A stretch of DNA of 60,000 bases from Hydractinia symbiolongicarpus (GCF_029227915.1 NC_079879.1:20168501-20228500), one strand, 5' to 3'. Shown: positions 1 through 22,069, counted from the stretch's first letter. The notes: a model not told the origin generated them from the sequence alone. Translations and numbers: made by a program.

Positions 1-2558
1 AAGTATTTCAAAAGTGAAATACATACTGTTGGATTTCTTAGTTGTTCTCGAAGATTTTGCATGAGGTCAACAACAATTGCTTCGCAGTCGGAATGAATTC
101 CTTGAAATGAAGGCATGTGTTTGTACTTGTTTAACACATCTCGTGCTTTGATGTAATACCTAAGACAACATACATAAACATCCAACAAATCAGAAGAAAA
201 GAAACAAAAACATATACGTTGCCTTTATGACAACTGAATTTTTTTGGGATATACTAGTTAGTCCTGTGGATAAATCTAAGGGTTCATCCGTTCTTTATTT
301 ACTGCAGTTTGTGTGTCTCGCTACTGCGGTTAGCTTTTTAGTGACACACAGATACACGTATATTGGCACTATAATATAAATTTTAAGCACTTTATCCCAT
401 CACTTGAGTAGATTCAAAATATCAAAACACAAAAAACAGATGGCAAAGGTTTTAGATATTGTAGTAAAAACCTTTACCAATGAGTATATGCAAGTATTTG
501 AAGGTTACCATTATTGCATCCTTAACTTGACAATCTACCATTTATATTCCACAAAGTATTGATATATTTAGTACAGATATTTAGTAAAAACAGCTAAAAT
601 CTCTTGTAACTTTAATTACACTATACTATTTTTTGAAGCCGGATCATATTCACTTACATACCTGACAGCCAGAGCAAATTGCTTCAACTCAATACATTTC
701 TTCAACCTGTTAGGTAACTCGAATAAAAATTGAAGCTAAAATATAAAATTTAAGCAGGTAAAAATTGTTCTTACTCTTACAGTATAAAACAAATTTGGCT
801 CTTCCTCCTTTTGATTGTGATATAGTTATGTAATTTATCAGAAATATCAAGCCATGGTAACCTTCCTACCACAGAATTCAACAAGAAATTGGTTAACAAC
901 AAAAACAGTTATGTGTGAGACTTAAGACATATGCCATAATCACACGCATCAAGTTCAGAAGTAAAACACAATTCAAATCTAACCTTGTGGAGTAAAGTAT
1001 GCACTCCAGACAGTTGTGCAATATGACTTCGCTTCTCATGTAGCGCAGAATTTACTTTATCACTAAACTCAGTGACAGATGATAAAGTTGTATCTAGTTT
1101 TGTCATTTCATCTTCCATTTTTCGAAAGTCGTTTTTCATCTAAAATTGTGACATGATTTTATTTGAAGATAAGAAATAATTGAATCTAGGCACTGTCAGT
1201 TGTTAGTGCAAACTTGTAGAAAATAGTTTTGAATGCAGACTATTCCGGAAAGAAAGAACGAATATCCAAAAGATGACGTTAATGATGATTGTTTACCACG
1301 TATCGAGCCACTTTTTATGTTAGTAAAAACAATATCGAAGATAGTTCGATTAGACGTCGTCAATGTTGAAATCATTATTACCGATAGTGCAGGTGAGACC
1401 AATATTAAAGAAGGTTAACCAAAGAATCAACACTGTTTAAAATCTTTGTTATGGACTCAAACCATTGTAGAAAGCATTATTAGAATTGAAGATATAATGA
1501 CACTTTTAAATATTTTTTTACCTTTTTGATGGTGTCTGTGGCATCAATAAATTTATTGTAATTTTCATAAACTAAGGTTTGCATGTCACTGTCCAGGCTA
1601 CGGATTTCTAAAACATAATGTTAAAAGCTGCAAATAGACTTTTTTACACCCAGCAGTGACCAACGTGGTTCTATAATTAAATTGGTGAATCATCCATTCT
1701 TGTGGTGCTGTTAATGGACAGCAGGTTGACAAAACTAAAATAGACCATTACCATTTTCTTTAAAAAAAATATGACACTTACCAAGGCAGAAATCTTGCAA
1801 ACTTCTTCTTAATAGTTAATTGTATATAAAAACTATACAATTATTCAAAAACAGTTTCAATTAAGTGCATTGCACAAAAATTGCTAACACGAGTATAAAA
1901 ATGTTAATTTAAGACATTTTTCAGCATTTTTAGCACTAATATCAGTAACGCAACAATTAAATTCATATATAATACCATTTTTTGCATCCTCCCTTTTAAG
2001 CTATATTCAGTGGTATAAGTAGTTGCTTGATAGAGTGACTTTCAAAATTTCACTTTTATAGAGGGGAGGACATGAAGTATAGATACCTCTAAATATTGTT
2101 AAATTCAGGAAATATAGAAGTAATAAAAGCAATCCATACAAATGATTTTTTAATTTGGATAATCAAGAGTAATTTCATGGTACGCTTTCAAATCTCTACC
2201 GAAATTGGTAAAGTTGACCCCTTGTGGAGCGCTGACTGCCCTAGCATACAAAACCAATCAGTTCTATTAAGTATCTTTGTAGCATCACCTTCATTGACAA
2301 CATGAAACACTTTTAATAAAAAATAGAAACTACAAATAGCTACCTACGTTTAATTATCTCACTCTCTTTGTCCATTAATTCATGTAAAGACTTTTCTTTA
2401 AAAAGTTTATCTAAATATTTATCATGTTGGAAGTGAGCTTGGTTAATATCATATGGATTTTGCTGTTGTTGTTGTTCGTTTGCACCATAATACATCTTCA
2501 ATAACCCTCTTTTTCTTCTCCTTGCAAGCTCTTCATCATCAATATTATTGCTGGCCAT
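1..2558 (-). CDS. VPS51: VPS51, GARP/EARP tethering complex subunit (5' part, partial)
   Basis: Five exons read on the minus strand: 2348-2558, 1522-1607, 984-1139, 662-735 and 1-159, the last running off the window. All junctions are GT-AG and phases agree, giving about 228 residues. Seen: an N-terminal block [13 protein letters not shown], then [15 protein letters not shown], then [17 protein letters not shown] and [12 protein letters not shown], the order and spacing of animal VPS51. The donor at 2347/2348 gives KQIRSLDSD across the first junction; a donor 4 bases further on would break the frame. Family knowledge: VPS51 is a shared subunit of GARP (VPS52-53-54) and EARP, which tether endosome-derived vesicles at the trans-Golgi and recycling endosomes; its N-terminus binds syntaxin 6. 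A Gln run near residue 30 is unremarkable. The downstream exons lie outside the window. Confidence 0.93.
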
Positions 2559-3795
2559 ATTGTTTTGTCTAATTATAAAAATATCTAAATGTCTTCATAC
2601 ATTGCTAAGTGTCTAAAAAGAACAACCTGAATGAATTCATGCAGTACAGATAAGGAGCAGTTCTTTTTTACTGATCTCTTAGACGTTAAAAGGATAAAAC
2701 CTTTTGTATTCGGAACTTCTAGTAGTCTTTCGTGATGTGATGTCAGAAACTTTTGACATTCAAAACTGATAATCATAAGAATATTAAAGCTTCCAAAAGG
2801 GTGTCACATTTTTAACAATTTGAAGGTTTTTTGCCATATTTTTGAAAGTTCGTAAATTTATAAAAACAATGAAAATCTCTACAGAACAACTAAGCTAAAA
2901 TGAATCTAGATTCAAGTTCACATAGTTTCTATAAGCTTTTTAGGGTTTTCAAGTTGTGAAAGACACTGTGTATAATGGAAAATTAAATAACAGGAACTGT
3001 ACAACTATTAAACCAGCTGAGGAATTTCACTTAAAAATAAACTGATTTTATATGTCTGTGTAATAGAGTAACAGTGACTCCAGTATATAAACACAATAAA
3101 ATACCTAACTTAACACTAGTCCAAGAGTCTAATTTTAAGTTGTAGTGATTTTATGAAATTCAATAAGGCTAAAAAACTTTAGTGGTTTTTGGAAAAAAAC
3201 AAACACTCATTTAAATCTGCCTAGTAGAGATCCCAACGGTTAAAACAAATGATACAAATAAGGTGATTTTTCATCTGCATGTGATAAAGAAAACACAATT
3301 AAGGATGGAGTAACTTTTTCTATCAGTTTGGTAAAGAAAAGTGTAACTACTCCAAACTTCTTTAAAACAAAGTAAGAATTTTTTACAGGGCTCATAGTAC
3401 CTTGTAATAAACCTGTCAAAATGTACAAGGCCTAAACATTGCGGTAATTTGTTTCAAAACTGTCACCACTTAAAATTTCAAAAATTTAATACTCAATAAA
3501 AGTGAAGTTAAAGGTAGAAAAAACTATATGTTGCAAATACTCTTCTTTTTTAGGTTTTACAACCATAAATATTAACAATATTTCGTTAAAAAAGTAAAGA
3601 ACAACGTTTGGGAGTGTTTTTAAGCATTATAGTGTTAAGAGGACAAAATTCAATACAATAATATCATGTTATTAGACGTTTTCAAATCAGACACCACAAA
3701 ATTACACAACAAACATATGTATATGTGGTGAAATTTTTAAACACTAAATAATTAAAATACAACAGTTATAAAAAATATTTCTAAACTTTATGTAG
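2559..3795. other. Intergenic, VPS51 5' side to LETM1 3' side
   Basis: AT-rich DNA between two minus-strand genes. It should hold the VPS51 promoter and the LETM1 3' untranslated region. I see no convincing coding frame, repeat or RNA gene. Confidence 0.6.
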
Positions 3796-13980
<10,185 letters not shown>

Positions 13981-14794
13981 AACCGGATGGTGTCACACCA
14001 TCAAACTGTCCATATTGTTTATTTTGCAAATTGCTTCTAGTAAATATAACATTTTGAAATTTATGAATTGAATAGTAAAAAACTAGTAAATAAAACATAA
14101 AAGTATAAAAAACAAGAATGGTATTCAATCAGACACACACAACTTGCTCTAAGTGCAAATTAAGAGTTGAAACTTCCATAAGTCCTGTTAACCAATTAAG
14201 ATTTATTTAAAATCCCAGACAACTTTCCAAGCTCATTTTTATAAAATCAACTTGAAAAAGATTTAAAATCCAGACACAAAAAAATCATATTTTCATATCA
14301 CAAGTCTTAAATTAATCTCTAATTTTTCAATATAGCATGAATATGTATATAATCAACTTCTTAAGTCCATTTTGTCAAAAAGGCTGTCATCATGGTTTGT
14401 ATTGTTGATATGCACTTTCAAAAATTGAGAATTTTTGAGCGCAGTATAAAAGCTGCAATCCAGATGCAAAGAAACAGTGTATCTGCATATCTGCATGGCA
14501 GTTTTATTTTAAATTATATAAAGTTTTTCTGTACATATTTTAATATTTAGCCAAATGATATTCTTATTTCAACTTGTTGGCTCATTGGTTAGTAATTTTT
14601 ATACAAGCAGGTGCACCTTTAAATGCTGGGTGAAACGTGGCTTAATTAAATTAAAAGAGACTTGTAGCTAGCAAAATGCACTTTAAAATGTAGCCAATTC
14701 GCCAAGATCAACCAGTTTCCAAAACATATTAAAGATCCAAAACCAGAAAAGATATTCTTCAATAAATTGAGACTATATTCTCCCACTGCGCACA
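13981..14794. other. Intergenic, LETM1 upstream region
   Basis: AT-rich DNA that should contain the LETM1 promoter. No coding frame or recognisable repeat seen. Confidence 0.5.
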
Positions 14795-14945
14795 AAATGT
14801 CTCATTGGTGAGCTAGCTACCCTGTCGCTGGGGCTCTTGTACTCTGTGCGACAGACTGGGGTTCGATTCCTCTTGACGGCGATTTAACATGGGCGAGTGA
14901 ATGTTACCATAGCCCTGGGTTAGACCAAGCCATGTGAGGGAAATA

Positions 14946-15304
14946 CACCTTTACGATAATTCGGGAAAACTAACACTCCATCGCAGCTTATTTTGCGATC
15001 AGGGGGGTACATATCACACTTTTATAAGAGTCTATTAAGGAGAAAACACGTTTTTTTGTGATAACTTTTCTTGCCACGTTTTGTTTATAATAAAAAGTAC
15101 ACATAAGTTGTATCTTATTATTATTAACGTTTCTTGAAAATTTGAAAGAAATTAATACAACGGAAGTTAAAAAACTGGAAAAAAACACGCTTTCGTCTCT
15201 AACACAAACTCTCATAAAAACACGATTTTTACCTCCTTTTTCCGATATTGTAAAACGATGGAGAGCCGTAGGAACGCATGTACAATTGAATTATCATAAA
15301 GGTG
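14946..15304. mobile_element. 359-bp MITE inserted in the SINE, TA target site
   Basis: The ends CACCTTTACGATAATTC and GAATTATCATAAAGGTG are inverted copies with one mismatch, flanked by TA at 14944-14945 and 15305-15306. Comparison with SINE copy 2 shows that this segment interrupts otherwise contiguous SINE sequence. Tc1/mariner-type MITE by its TA site. Confidence 0.8.
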
Positions 15305-15373
15305 TATTGGGGATATGGCACTGGTGTGTGGGCCATTGGATGTTGCCAGGAATTGTCTAGTAGAGCGCTGACC

Positions 15374-17304
15374 CTACACAGCTGTTTCGAAGCGGACAAA
15401 AATGTTACGAAAAAATAATTCGAATTACCCTCTCAGTTAAAACAGGATATCTCAAGAACGAAATAAAATTTTTATATTCTGTAAAAAGAATAATAATCTT
15501 GGATAAATTGTCCATATTATTAAAAGAAAAAAATATTTGGACACCTGTCCGAAATTGGTATATTTAGGCCAAAATGTCTAAAAATGACTTAAAAATTATC
15601 ATTTAGATCAATGTCTTCCACAATATCTCTAGAATAAAGTTAAGGAAACATGTTTTTTATGGTCCAAAGGTTAGGTTAAATATCTGGAATAAAAATTAAT
15701 TTATTTTATTACTGTCCGAAATTGTCCAAAGGGTTATTTTTGGGCCAAATGTGAGACCTGTGTGAAAAACGGCCTTTAGAGCCTCAATGTATGCTTAAAG
15801 TTTGTTTATTAACTGAATAAAAAACATTACTTTGGATTCTAAGGCCATTAAAGATGATGTAGATGAGAGATTAGTCTGTCCGAAATTGTCCAAAGGGTTA
15901 TTTTTGGGCCAAATGGAAAAAATTATTTGAAAAACAACCTTTAGAGCCTGAATGTATGCTTAAAATTCGTTTATTAACTGAATAAAAAACATTACTTTGG
16001 ATTCTGAGGCCATTAAAGATGATGTAGATGTAATATTTATCTGTCCGAAATTGTCCAAAGGGTCACTTTTGGTCCTAAGGGTTTTCAGGCCAAATATGTG
16101 ACATCATACATTAAATAAAACGTCATTCAGAGTCGACAGTTTCAACATTCTAGTTTATCATGCTAGTAGAAAATAACTCAAGTTGTGCATAAATAGTTTA
16201 TTATATACATTAAATATATACAAAGCAATGATGTTTCTTTATAAATTGTATAAAATAGCACCCAATCTTGTGATAAAGCCAAGATTAGCTAGCTAGCCAT
16301 AAAGATCTTTGATTTCAACAATTTTATCTTGAAAAAGCCCACCAAAGTGTTAACTAAATATAAAAAAGAAGTATTAAGTGACTTAGCTACAAAACACGAT
16401 GCAAAATGCAAAACTGTAGGACCAAAAAATAGCTACTCTTTACAGAAAAATACAAAACAGAAGAAAAAAGAAGTTTTACAAGCTATAAAACAATTTCTTA
16501 AAACCAAGGGTGATCTTATAGCAAAAAAATAATATTAAAATCCCTGCAAAATAAAGTAGTTTACTGTTTTTCCCTTACCTCGTGCTCTGCCAAACTTTAG
16601 CTAGCTTCAAAATTGCTAAGACACCGTTGTCTCGCTTATTCCAACATTTTCAAAAAATCCCGGTTTCGGATTAGGATTCCCGGGTCGAGCAATCAAGTCA
16701 AAAGTAAACACCGGGTTGCCGTAATTTTGCTGGGAAAAACCATACCTACCAAAACATTAAACGCCATCACTGTGACTTGCTTAGAAGTTTAGATAATTAT
16801 TTAATTAGACAGAAAAGGGATCACACTACATCAAATCGCCGTGCACCACTTTGGCAACTTTTTCTCCTCTTTTTTAGCGCCTAAAGAAGACTTTAACTTA
16901 AAATTTAAGTAGTTTATAGTTTGCGAGACGAACGGTGCACGGTACCGGCCAATAGAACCATGTTTCCAGGCCCCCCATACCAATTTTCAAGTCCATAGCT
17001 AGTAGCGCGACGTTGGCACAAGGTTGGAAAGATGGTATACTTTCGCCAAAAATAATGTTTTTTTTTAGTTATATGTGTTTTGTTTGACGAAATAACTCGA
17101 AATTTATAACACACATGTATAACATATTTATATATTTAAAAAGGGGAAAAGTAGATCGTTTTAATACTTTTTAATTCAGTAAAATTAAAACAACACAAAA
17201 AAAGTTTCAATAATTTAAAAAATGATAAAAATACAAAATTTCCAAAAAAATTGTGGAAGCCATCTTAATTTTGTCCGCGGTTTGACCGTAGCGAAACAGC
17301 CGTG
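15374..17304. mobile_element. 1.9-kb inverted-repeat element inserted in the SINE
   Basis: Ends: CTACACAGCTGTTTCG then AGCGGACAAAA on the left; the right end read inward is GGCACGGCTGTTTCG then CGCGGACAAAA. SINE copy 2 is continuous across the insertion point. A Lys-rich 67-codon frame at 16329-16532 resembles nothing I know. No transposase seen, so probably non-autonomous. Exact borders are uncertain by a few bases. Confidence 0.65.
15545..16075. repeat. Tandem repeat, unit about 165 bp, 3+ copies
   Basis: CTGTCCGAAATTG begins each copy at about 15545, 15712, 15876 and 16041. The second and third units are nearly identical over their length; the first is diverged and the fourth partial. The array lies inside the 1.9-kb inverted-repeat element. 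Confidence 0.9.
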
Positions 17305-17460
17305 CCTAATTGGGTCTGTGTAGCTCAAAATGAGCATTTAATACTCTAGGACTCTCCATTTAAGCCATGGCCCCTCCTGGAAATAATAGACAGGGCATAT
17401 CCCTCGATATTTGTGAGGCTAGCCATGTATAAAATATGCACATCTATCTTCTATCTTCCA

Positions 17461-18050
17461 GTGAAATTGGTAATATGGACGGGACGGTTTTACATTGTAC
17501 CATGATGGTATTGCTACTACTGCGGCTCTGTAGCTACGACACACTGAGTGGGGGGAGTGCCTTCCTCACCACACACACGTTTTTAATTGGTGTTAAAAAA
17601 TCGTTGGTAAATGAGCAAAAAAAACCCCAAGATACCAGTTTCAACTTGCATCACTCCGACGGACGGAAAACGGTTAAGGTTGTTTTGAAGTATGGCTAAT
17701 AAACGCAATGAACATTTAATCGACCCAAAGCCCTAAACTTGTTAAGAATTTGCAATCCCTTTGAAAAACCCTGGGGAAACGAGAATAGAATGCAGCAATG
17801 TTTTTGAAATTTTAGAATTTTTCAACCTGTTGTTGCTATAATAAAAGGTCGCCGCCGCATGTTGTAGGAATATGATACTGTATTAAAGTTTAATGGTGTC
17901 ACACAGTCCTAGTGCTTGGTTATAACAATTCAACCTTAACTCAAGGATTTTTTTATTTTGCCTTACTGCGGCCCGAGGCAAAAAAAAAGAAGAGAAAACA
18001 AGCTCTGGGTTGATAAAAATCCTTTACTCCATTACTTTTGAACAAATGGA
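17461..18050. other. Intergenic, no feature recognised
   Basis: Between the end of the SINE and the first Polinton-like sequence. No frame or repeat I can support. Confidence 0.4.
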
Positions 18051-18214
18051 ATAGCAGAAGGGGTACCTCAAAATAAAGATGATAAGTGAGTTGATGGATG
18101 CAAGTAATAGGCGGAGACTTGCGCGGTGGAGGGTAAAATTTTATGCTGGGGCTGCTATCAGGAACACCTCATCTTTAGGAGGCACCTGTTAATGTACCGA
18201 TCTAGGTCTCTCCA

Positions 18215-18451
18215 TTACCCGATGCTAATTGGTGTTTGCGTAGGAACAAACATAAACATTCTGAAGAAGAAAACGGTGAATATGGGTATCAAAGGAAGTT
18301 GAAAAGTGCCATTCGAAAAATAAAGTATAAGAAAGCGTACACACACAGACGGATGGCCCATGCTGCACACCTTGTGTAGAAGCAGGATGGCAGCGAGATG
18401 CTTGAGATGCTGACTGAAGAGTTGATGCAGAAATCGCGTCGTAAAATTCAT
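18215..18451 (+). pseudogene. Basic protein fragment in Polinton copy 1
   Basis: A plus-strand stretch reading Arg/Lys-rich peptide (KLKSAIRKIKYKKAY, then HRRMAHAAHL) with no good start codon. I do not recognise it. Its position at the left side of the element resembles the plus-strand genes at the left of copy 2, but the sequences do not obviously match. Confidence 0.3.
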
Positions 18452-18504
18452 GACGGCAACTTACTAATTGGTTCCGCTACTAGAGAATTGCTTGTGCGGT
18501 ATGG

Positions 18505-18536
18505 AGTAGTATTGTAGCCTGCTACATAACCCTACT
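18505..18536. other. Imperfect hairpin after a Polinton gene, copy 1
   Basis: GTAGC-CT-GCTAC with outer pairs after an internal mismatch. It lies just beyond the end of the minus-strand gene at 18540-18985. The word ATAACCCTAC within it also occurs in the hairpin at the matching place in copy 2 (32496-32528). Confidence 0.45.
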
Positions 18537-18539
18537 AAA

Positions 18540-18985
18540 CGTATATTGAATACTCTAACGGGGAATAAGAGAGGCTGTTGTCTACCTCCCGCGACAAGCT
18601 CCACACTCTCTCGTTCATCGATGTTAATCAAGATGCGTATCCCTCACTGTCATATCATATAGCGCTGCTTTTCCTGCACAGCCAAGCTAAAATCACCGTT
18701 CTCAATTGCCTTGGAAATTAAATCAACGATTGAATTCAGCTTTGACTCTGCGAGCAAACTTATAGTCTCATCTTTGTGATCTTTAACCCTTTCTGTGTTA
18801 ATATGTGCTGCTATGTCTTTAATCGTATACAACCTGTTGATGAACCGGATACAGGTAACATTTTTGTTCGGATCATTCCCTGCATGGCTGATAATAGAAG
18901 CGTTGGTAAAGAACATAGATATGGTGTAAGTAGAGCACTCGCGGACCCTAATAATAGCTGTAAACTCTTTTGTGACTCTTTGCAA
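18540..18985 (-). pseudogene. Polinton gene of unknown function, copy 1
   Basis: A minus-strand frame of 111 codons from 18985 to 18650, ending in SKLNSIVDLISKAIENGDF. After a frame disruption, INIDERESVELVAGGR follows nearer 18600. Copy 2 has the same two blocks in the same order on the minus strand (32530-32860). I recognise no domain; the charged helical composition suggests a coiled-coil or structural protein. Confidence 0.5.
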
Positions 18986-19014
18986 ATCAGAATTCTAGCA
19001 CTCCTAAGGGACTT

Positions 19015-19046
19015 CTACATCCTCTGGGAAGACCCAGAGGATGTAG
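19015..19046. other. Perfect 14-bp hairpin between Polinton genes
   Basis: CTACATCCTCTGGG (19015-19028), loop AAGA, then its exact complement CCCAGAGGATGTAG (19033-19046). It sits about 77 bases past the integrase stop and 30 bases before the next minus-strand frame. Confidence 0.8.
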
Positions 19047-19122
19047 CTCGGGACCTCCCTCAAGCCAGTAGAGCATACGCTTGTTTGGCTCTACATTCAT
19101 TCAATCCAGCCTATAGGTCTTT

Positions 19123-19466
19123 TTACTCCAAAAGGAGTCGGTTGAGATAACGACCAGTTTCTGGTAAAGGCTTTGCTTCCGGGTACTCTTTCCTCTTTGC
19201 AAGTAGTACGGCCTCGAGCTTGATGGCTTTTGAAGGCTTCATTTTGGTCATTGCAGTCTTGGTGTTTTCAGACTCTTCACTGTAGAGTACAGGTACTTCA
19301 CCCATATTGTGCTATATTCGTTAGTAGCAAGTTGCACATCTTGGGACTTAAAGAGTCTCTCCGCAAGAACTTTGTTAAACGATTCTACAAAGGGTGTTAA
19401 AGCATGATGGTACTTTGTGGTTGCACGCTTCATCCCTACACCTACTTTCCAAGAGTTTGGTGACAT
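19123..19466 (-). pseudogene. Retroviral-type integrase, C-terminal part, frameshifted
   Basis: Two overlapping minus-strand frames join the sequence: the upstream one has TPFVESFNKVLAERLFKSQD and STIWVKYLY, the downstream one MKPSKAIKLEA and ends near 19123. This order (the end of the DDE core with its ES.NK..AE helix, then a linker and C-terminal domain) is that of Polinton c-integrases, which insert the linear element DNA. The frameshift falls near 19300. The catalytic DDE residues further upstream were not found. Confidence 0.72.
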
Positions 19467-19492
19467 CCGACGAACTCAGTCCCGTTATCGCA

Positions 19493-19530
19493 CCTCTACG
19501 CTATCCCAAGACCTTAGGATAGCGTAGAGG
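19493..19530. other. Perfect 14-bp hairpin in Polinton copy 1
   Basis: CCTCTACGCTATCC (19493-19506), 10-base loop, exact complement GGATAGCGTAGAGG (19517-19530). It lies at the upstream edge of the surviving integrase sequence and may mark the rearrangement that removed the catalytic core. Confidence 0.8.
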
Positions 19531-19907
19531 TAATGCTTTATAGATATCATTTTTCGCGACAGCTTGCTTTCTGCAGCGTGCAACTTAATTGTCTTTCTTC
19601 CAGTTCAGAGATGCTCTGGCTGGTAGTAGATCCTGCTTTGTCATTTCTATATTACATGACAAACGACATCGCTCTGAAGCATCACATGTGTGTCATGTTC
19701 TATCCTCACAGCGTTTCAAAGTCCTTCTTCTCATCTCACTCGAGCACATAAAGCCTAGCATTGACTGTCCTGCTGCATATGCCTTAAGTCTTGAACTTTT
19801 TAGGAACATCAAAGAGTGCATGGAGACCCTCCACAACCGTATTGTTGCACATTACCTGCGTCTTGAAATAAGTCACATTTATTTATTGGTTTCCTGAGGC
19901 TTCCAAC

Positions 19908-20087
19908 CTACGTATATTTGTACACGGCGTACCCTAGGAGAGCCAAAGATCCTGCAATGAACATAGGTTCATCGTTCTTTTGCTCCTCAGTAAGAGCGTA
20001 AAAGTCTGACAGCTGTGGAGCATTCTCAAGGGTAGCGATAAAGTACTTTCTCATGCTGTCCTTCAACTTGGTGGCCTGCCTCGCCAT
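19908..20087 (-). CDS. Small Polinton protein with one membrane segment
   Basis: A 59-codon frame from an ATG at 20087 to a TAG at 19908-19910. The N-terminal half is charged (MARQATKLKDSMRKYF); the C-terminus is a hydrophobic segment, MFIAGSLALLGYAVYKY. It is intact, in contrast to its neighbours. Small single-span proteins of this kind are common in Polinton gene sets, but I know of no assigned role. Confidence 0.45.
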   Translation of the reverse strand: MARQATKLKDSMRKYFIATLENAPQLSDFYALTEEQKNDEPMFIAGSLALLGYAVYKYT

Positions 20088-20239
20088 AGAAAATTAGTAC
20101 CAGAGAGGGCCAGCGCATTGATTTCAGGTCTTGCAATGAGAACTCCGATAACAGCCATTTATTTAGAGAGCGTAGGCTTCCGCTTTTTGTAAGCCAAAAA
20201 GTCTTACAAAACTTCGTACAAGCATATGAACTTCTACTT

Positions 20240-20420
20240 CTTAGGTACAGTGGAAGCTGGAATCCACCTCTACCTTACAACCATCTCGCAAGTTGCTCTA
20301 CCTGCGGCAAAGTACGCTGTCATCTTCAAAACATCGTCCATTCGCAGAGGGTCATGTGATCCTAGCAGGTCAATTATTTTAGCACGGCGAAAGTGCTGTT
20401 GAATGGTGAAGAAGAAAAAG
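20240..20420 (-). pseudogene. Small Polinton frame shared with copy 2
   Basis: Reads MDDVLKMTAYFAAGRA and, after an in-frame stop, WIPASTVPKK on the minus strand. The intact relative in copy 2 is at 35182-35295. Function unknown. Confidence 0.55.
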
Positions 20421-21993
20421 ATGAGGAATTGTCTATTAAAAGTACCTGAAATCCTGTGTTTTTTGCGGTATCTAGGTGTACCTTTTTCCCAAAATACGCC
20501 GAATCCGTATCCATATACATATAATCGAAATCTGTCTGATCTACAAACTCATCGAGGAAGTCATAGTAGAACTCCAACATATGTAGCCTGGCGAGCTGGC
20601 ACACTGTAATCCCACACTGGAAAGCTCGGTTAATACACACCTCCTCGCCTCCCCCCCCCCCCCCTCCCTCCCAAGATTTTTTAAGGTACGTGCCTGAGCA
20701 ACCCTTTTTCTGTGTGTCTCTCGTAAATGTCGTGTTCGCATGCCTTAGCATATCCTCGATCATCTTGCGGTAGAACGGGTTCGTCAGGGTCTGCATTTGC
20801 CTGTCTTTGAGCAGCAATCTCCTCGAAAAACCACGAAAACGGCTTACCTCTTATTTCGCTGAATTTGTCATGCAGCTCGGGAGGTACTGCGATATCCACC
20901 TGTGCGAATCCGAAAAGCGTTCCATCTTGTACAGCAGGGTATGGCTTGCTTTTTGGCGTAGGGACGTTTATCAGCTTCTCCTTACCACAAGGTAAGTTTA
21001 TATTTCAATGTGCTGAGGAAGAGCATGTTGGCGTCTAAACCCACGAGTGTTGTGCACTTTTTTGCATATTTGTTTTCATGCGCCATGATGTACGTCACAT
21101 TTTGCTTGTGATACATACAAGACACGACTGCTGGACCACCTACCATACTTGTTTGCAGTAGCTCGTAATCTTTGTTCTTCGTGCAGGCTTTCTGCATCTC
21201 TTTAAAATTCTTACATGTCTTGTTGAAGTAAGAATCCTTACACTTGTGCCTGCAAGGTTCTTCCGGTGCGGATAGCTCTACCTTGGGATCCAGGCGCAAA
21301 GGCTTGTTTAACACTTACCGCAAGGATACCCCCGGAATACTTACAGCGTCTTTCAAGATGTCTATATCATCATCGTAATACTGACGTCTTGTCTTGTCAA
21401 CCGTTGCGATAAACAGTGCTACATCCACCATCTATCAAGGCTTCGGTGTCCGCGATACTTGATAATGCCTTTGGGCCTTTGCTCTTCCATTACAAAGACG
21501 ACTCTTTTCCGCCTTTGTGGATGTTGCAGCTTAAGTTGTAAACATCTTTTACTGTCATGTCTATGTGGTTGATTCTCTATTTTCGATTCCTATCTTCTAG
21601 TATATGTGTGTCATTTTTATCGAATATATGCTGAATATCCTCGACACCTTCAGGTTCTGTGTGTTGTTTCACCCCTTCAATTTCGCTGTATTCGTCTTAT
21701 ATATTCTCAGTATCGTAGTAGTTCTCTTGTGCTTCTTGTTCTACCTCATCGTGGAGCTTCGTACCTAAGCGCTGTGCTCTGTTGCAATAAAGGGTAAAGG
21801 GTAACAGTATCCGACACACTCTCCTAACAAAACGTTGTATATAAATACATACCAACGAAAAATCCTTTGCGGTTTGAGTAGGGACTTTCCCCTTTATACT
21901 CAAATTCTGCATGCTGTGTCGGATGTCGTCGAATTTAAGGGAGATCTTTTTCGCGCGTGCGTCAATTTTAATGATGCCGGCAGTTTTGATCAC
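20374..21993 (-). pseudogene. Family B DNA polymerase remnant, Polinton copy 1
   Basis: Fragments in polymerase order on the minus strand: an N-terminal block ending LHDEVEQEAQENYYDTENI (near 21700), a middle block with LNKPLRLDPK and a Cys/Lys-rich stretch (20982-21314), PFSWFFEEIA (near 20840), RKMIEDMLRHANTTFTRD (near 20740), and the catalytic motif YMDTDSAYFG (near 20500). Against copy 2, about 100 codons are missing between DKFSE and IRGKPFSWF, the thumb is missing, and frames change repeatedly. A poly-G run (about 20649-20662) sits inside the coding sequence. Protein-primed polymerases of this type replicate Polintons. Confidence 0.8.
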
Positions 21994-22069
21994 TTTAGGA
22001 AATTCCCCTTCTCTAGAGGGGCAGTTGAGGAGTAACTGCGGAGCGATTCTGAAACAGGGACTTGACCAT

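Larger units (their letters stand above)
14795..17460 (+). mobile_element. tRNA-derived SINE, copy 1, split by two insertions
   Basis: Three separated pieces (about 14795-14943, 15307-15371 and 17305-17460) align in order with the continuous SINE at 24010-24365. The first piece has a pol III B box GGTTCGATTCC at 14860-14870 and an A-box-like GTGAGCTAGCTACC. The last contains CATGGCCCCTCCTGGAAATA and ends in TCTATC repeats. The intervening segments are two different inverted-repeat transposons. No tRNA cloverleaf is intact, so this is not a working tRNA gene. Confidence 0.8.

Noticed and set aside
14795-14880. tRNA gene
   Set aside because: A and B boxes are present but arms do not pair, and the sequence continues into a SINE body shared with 24010-24365.
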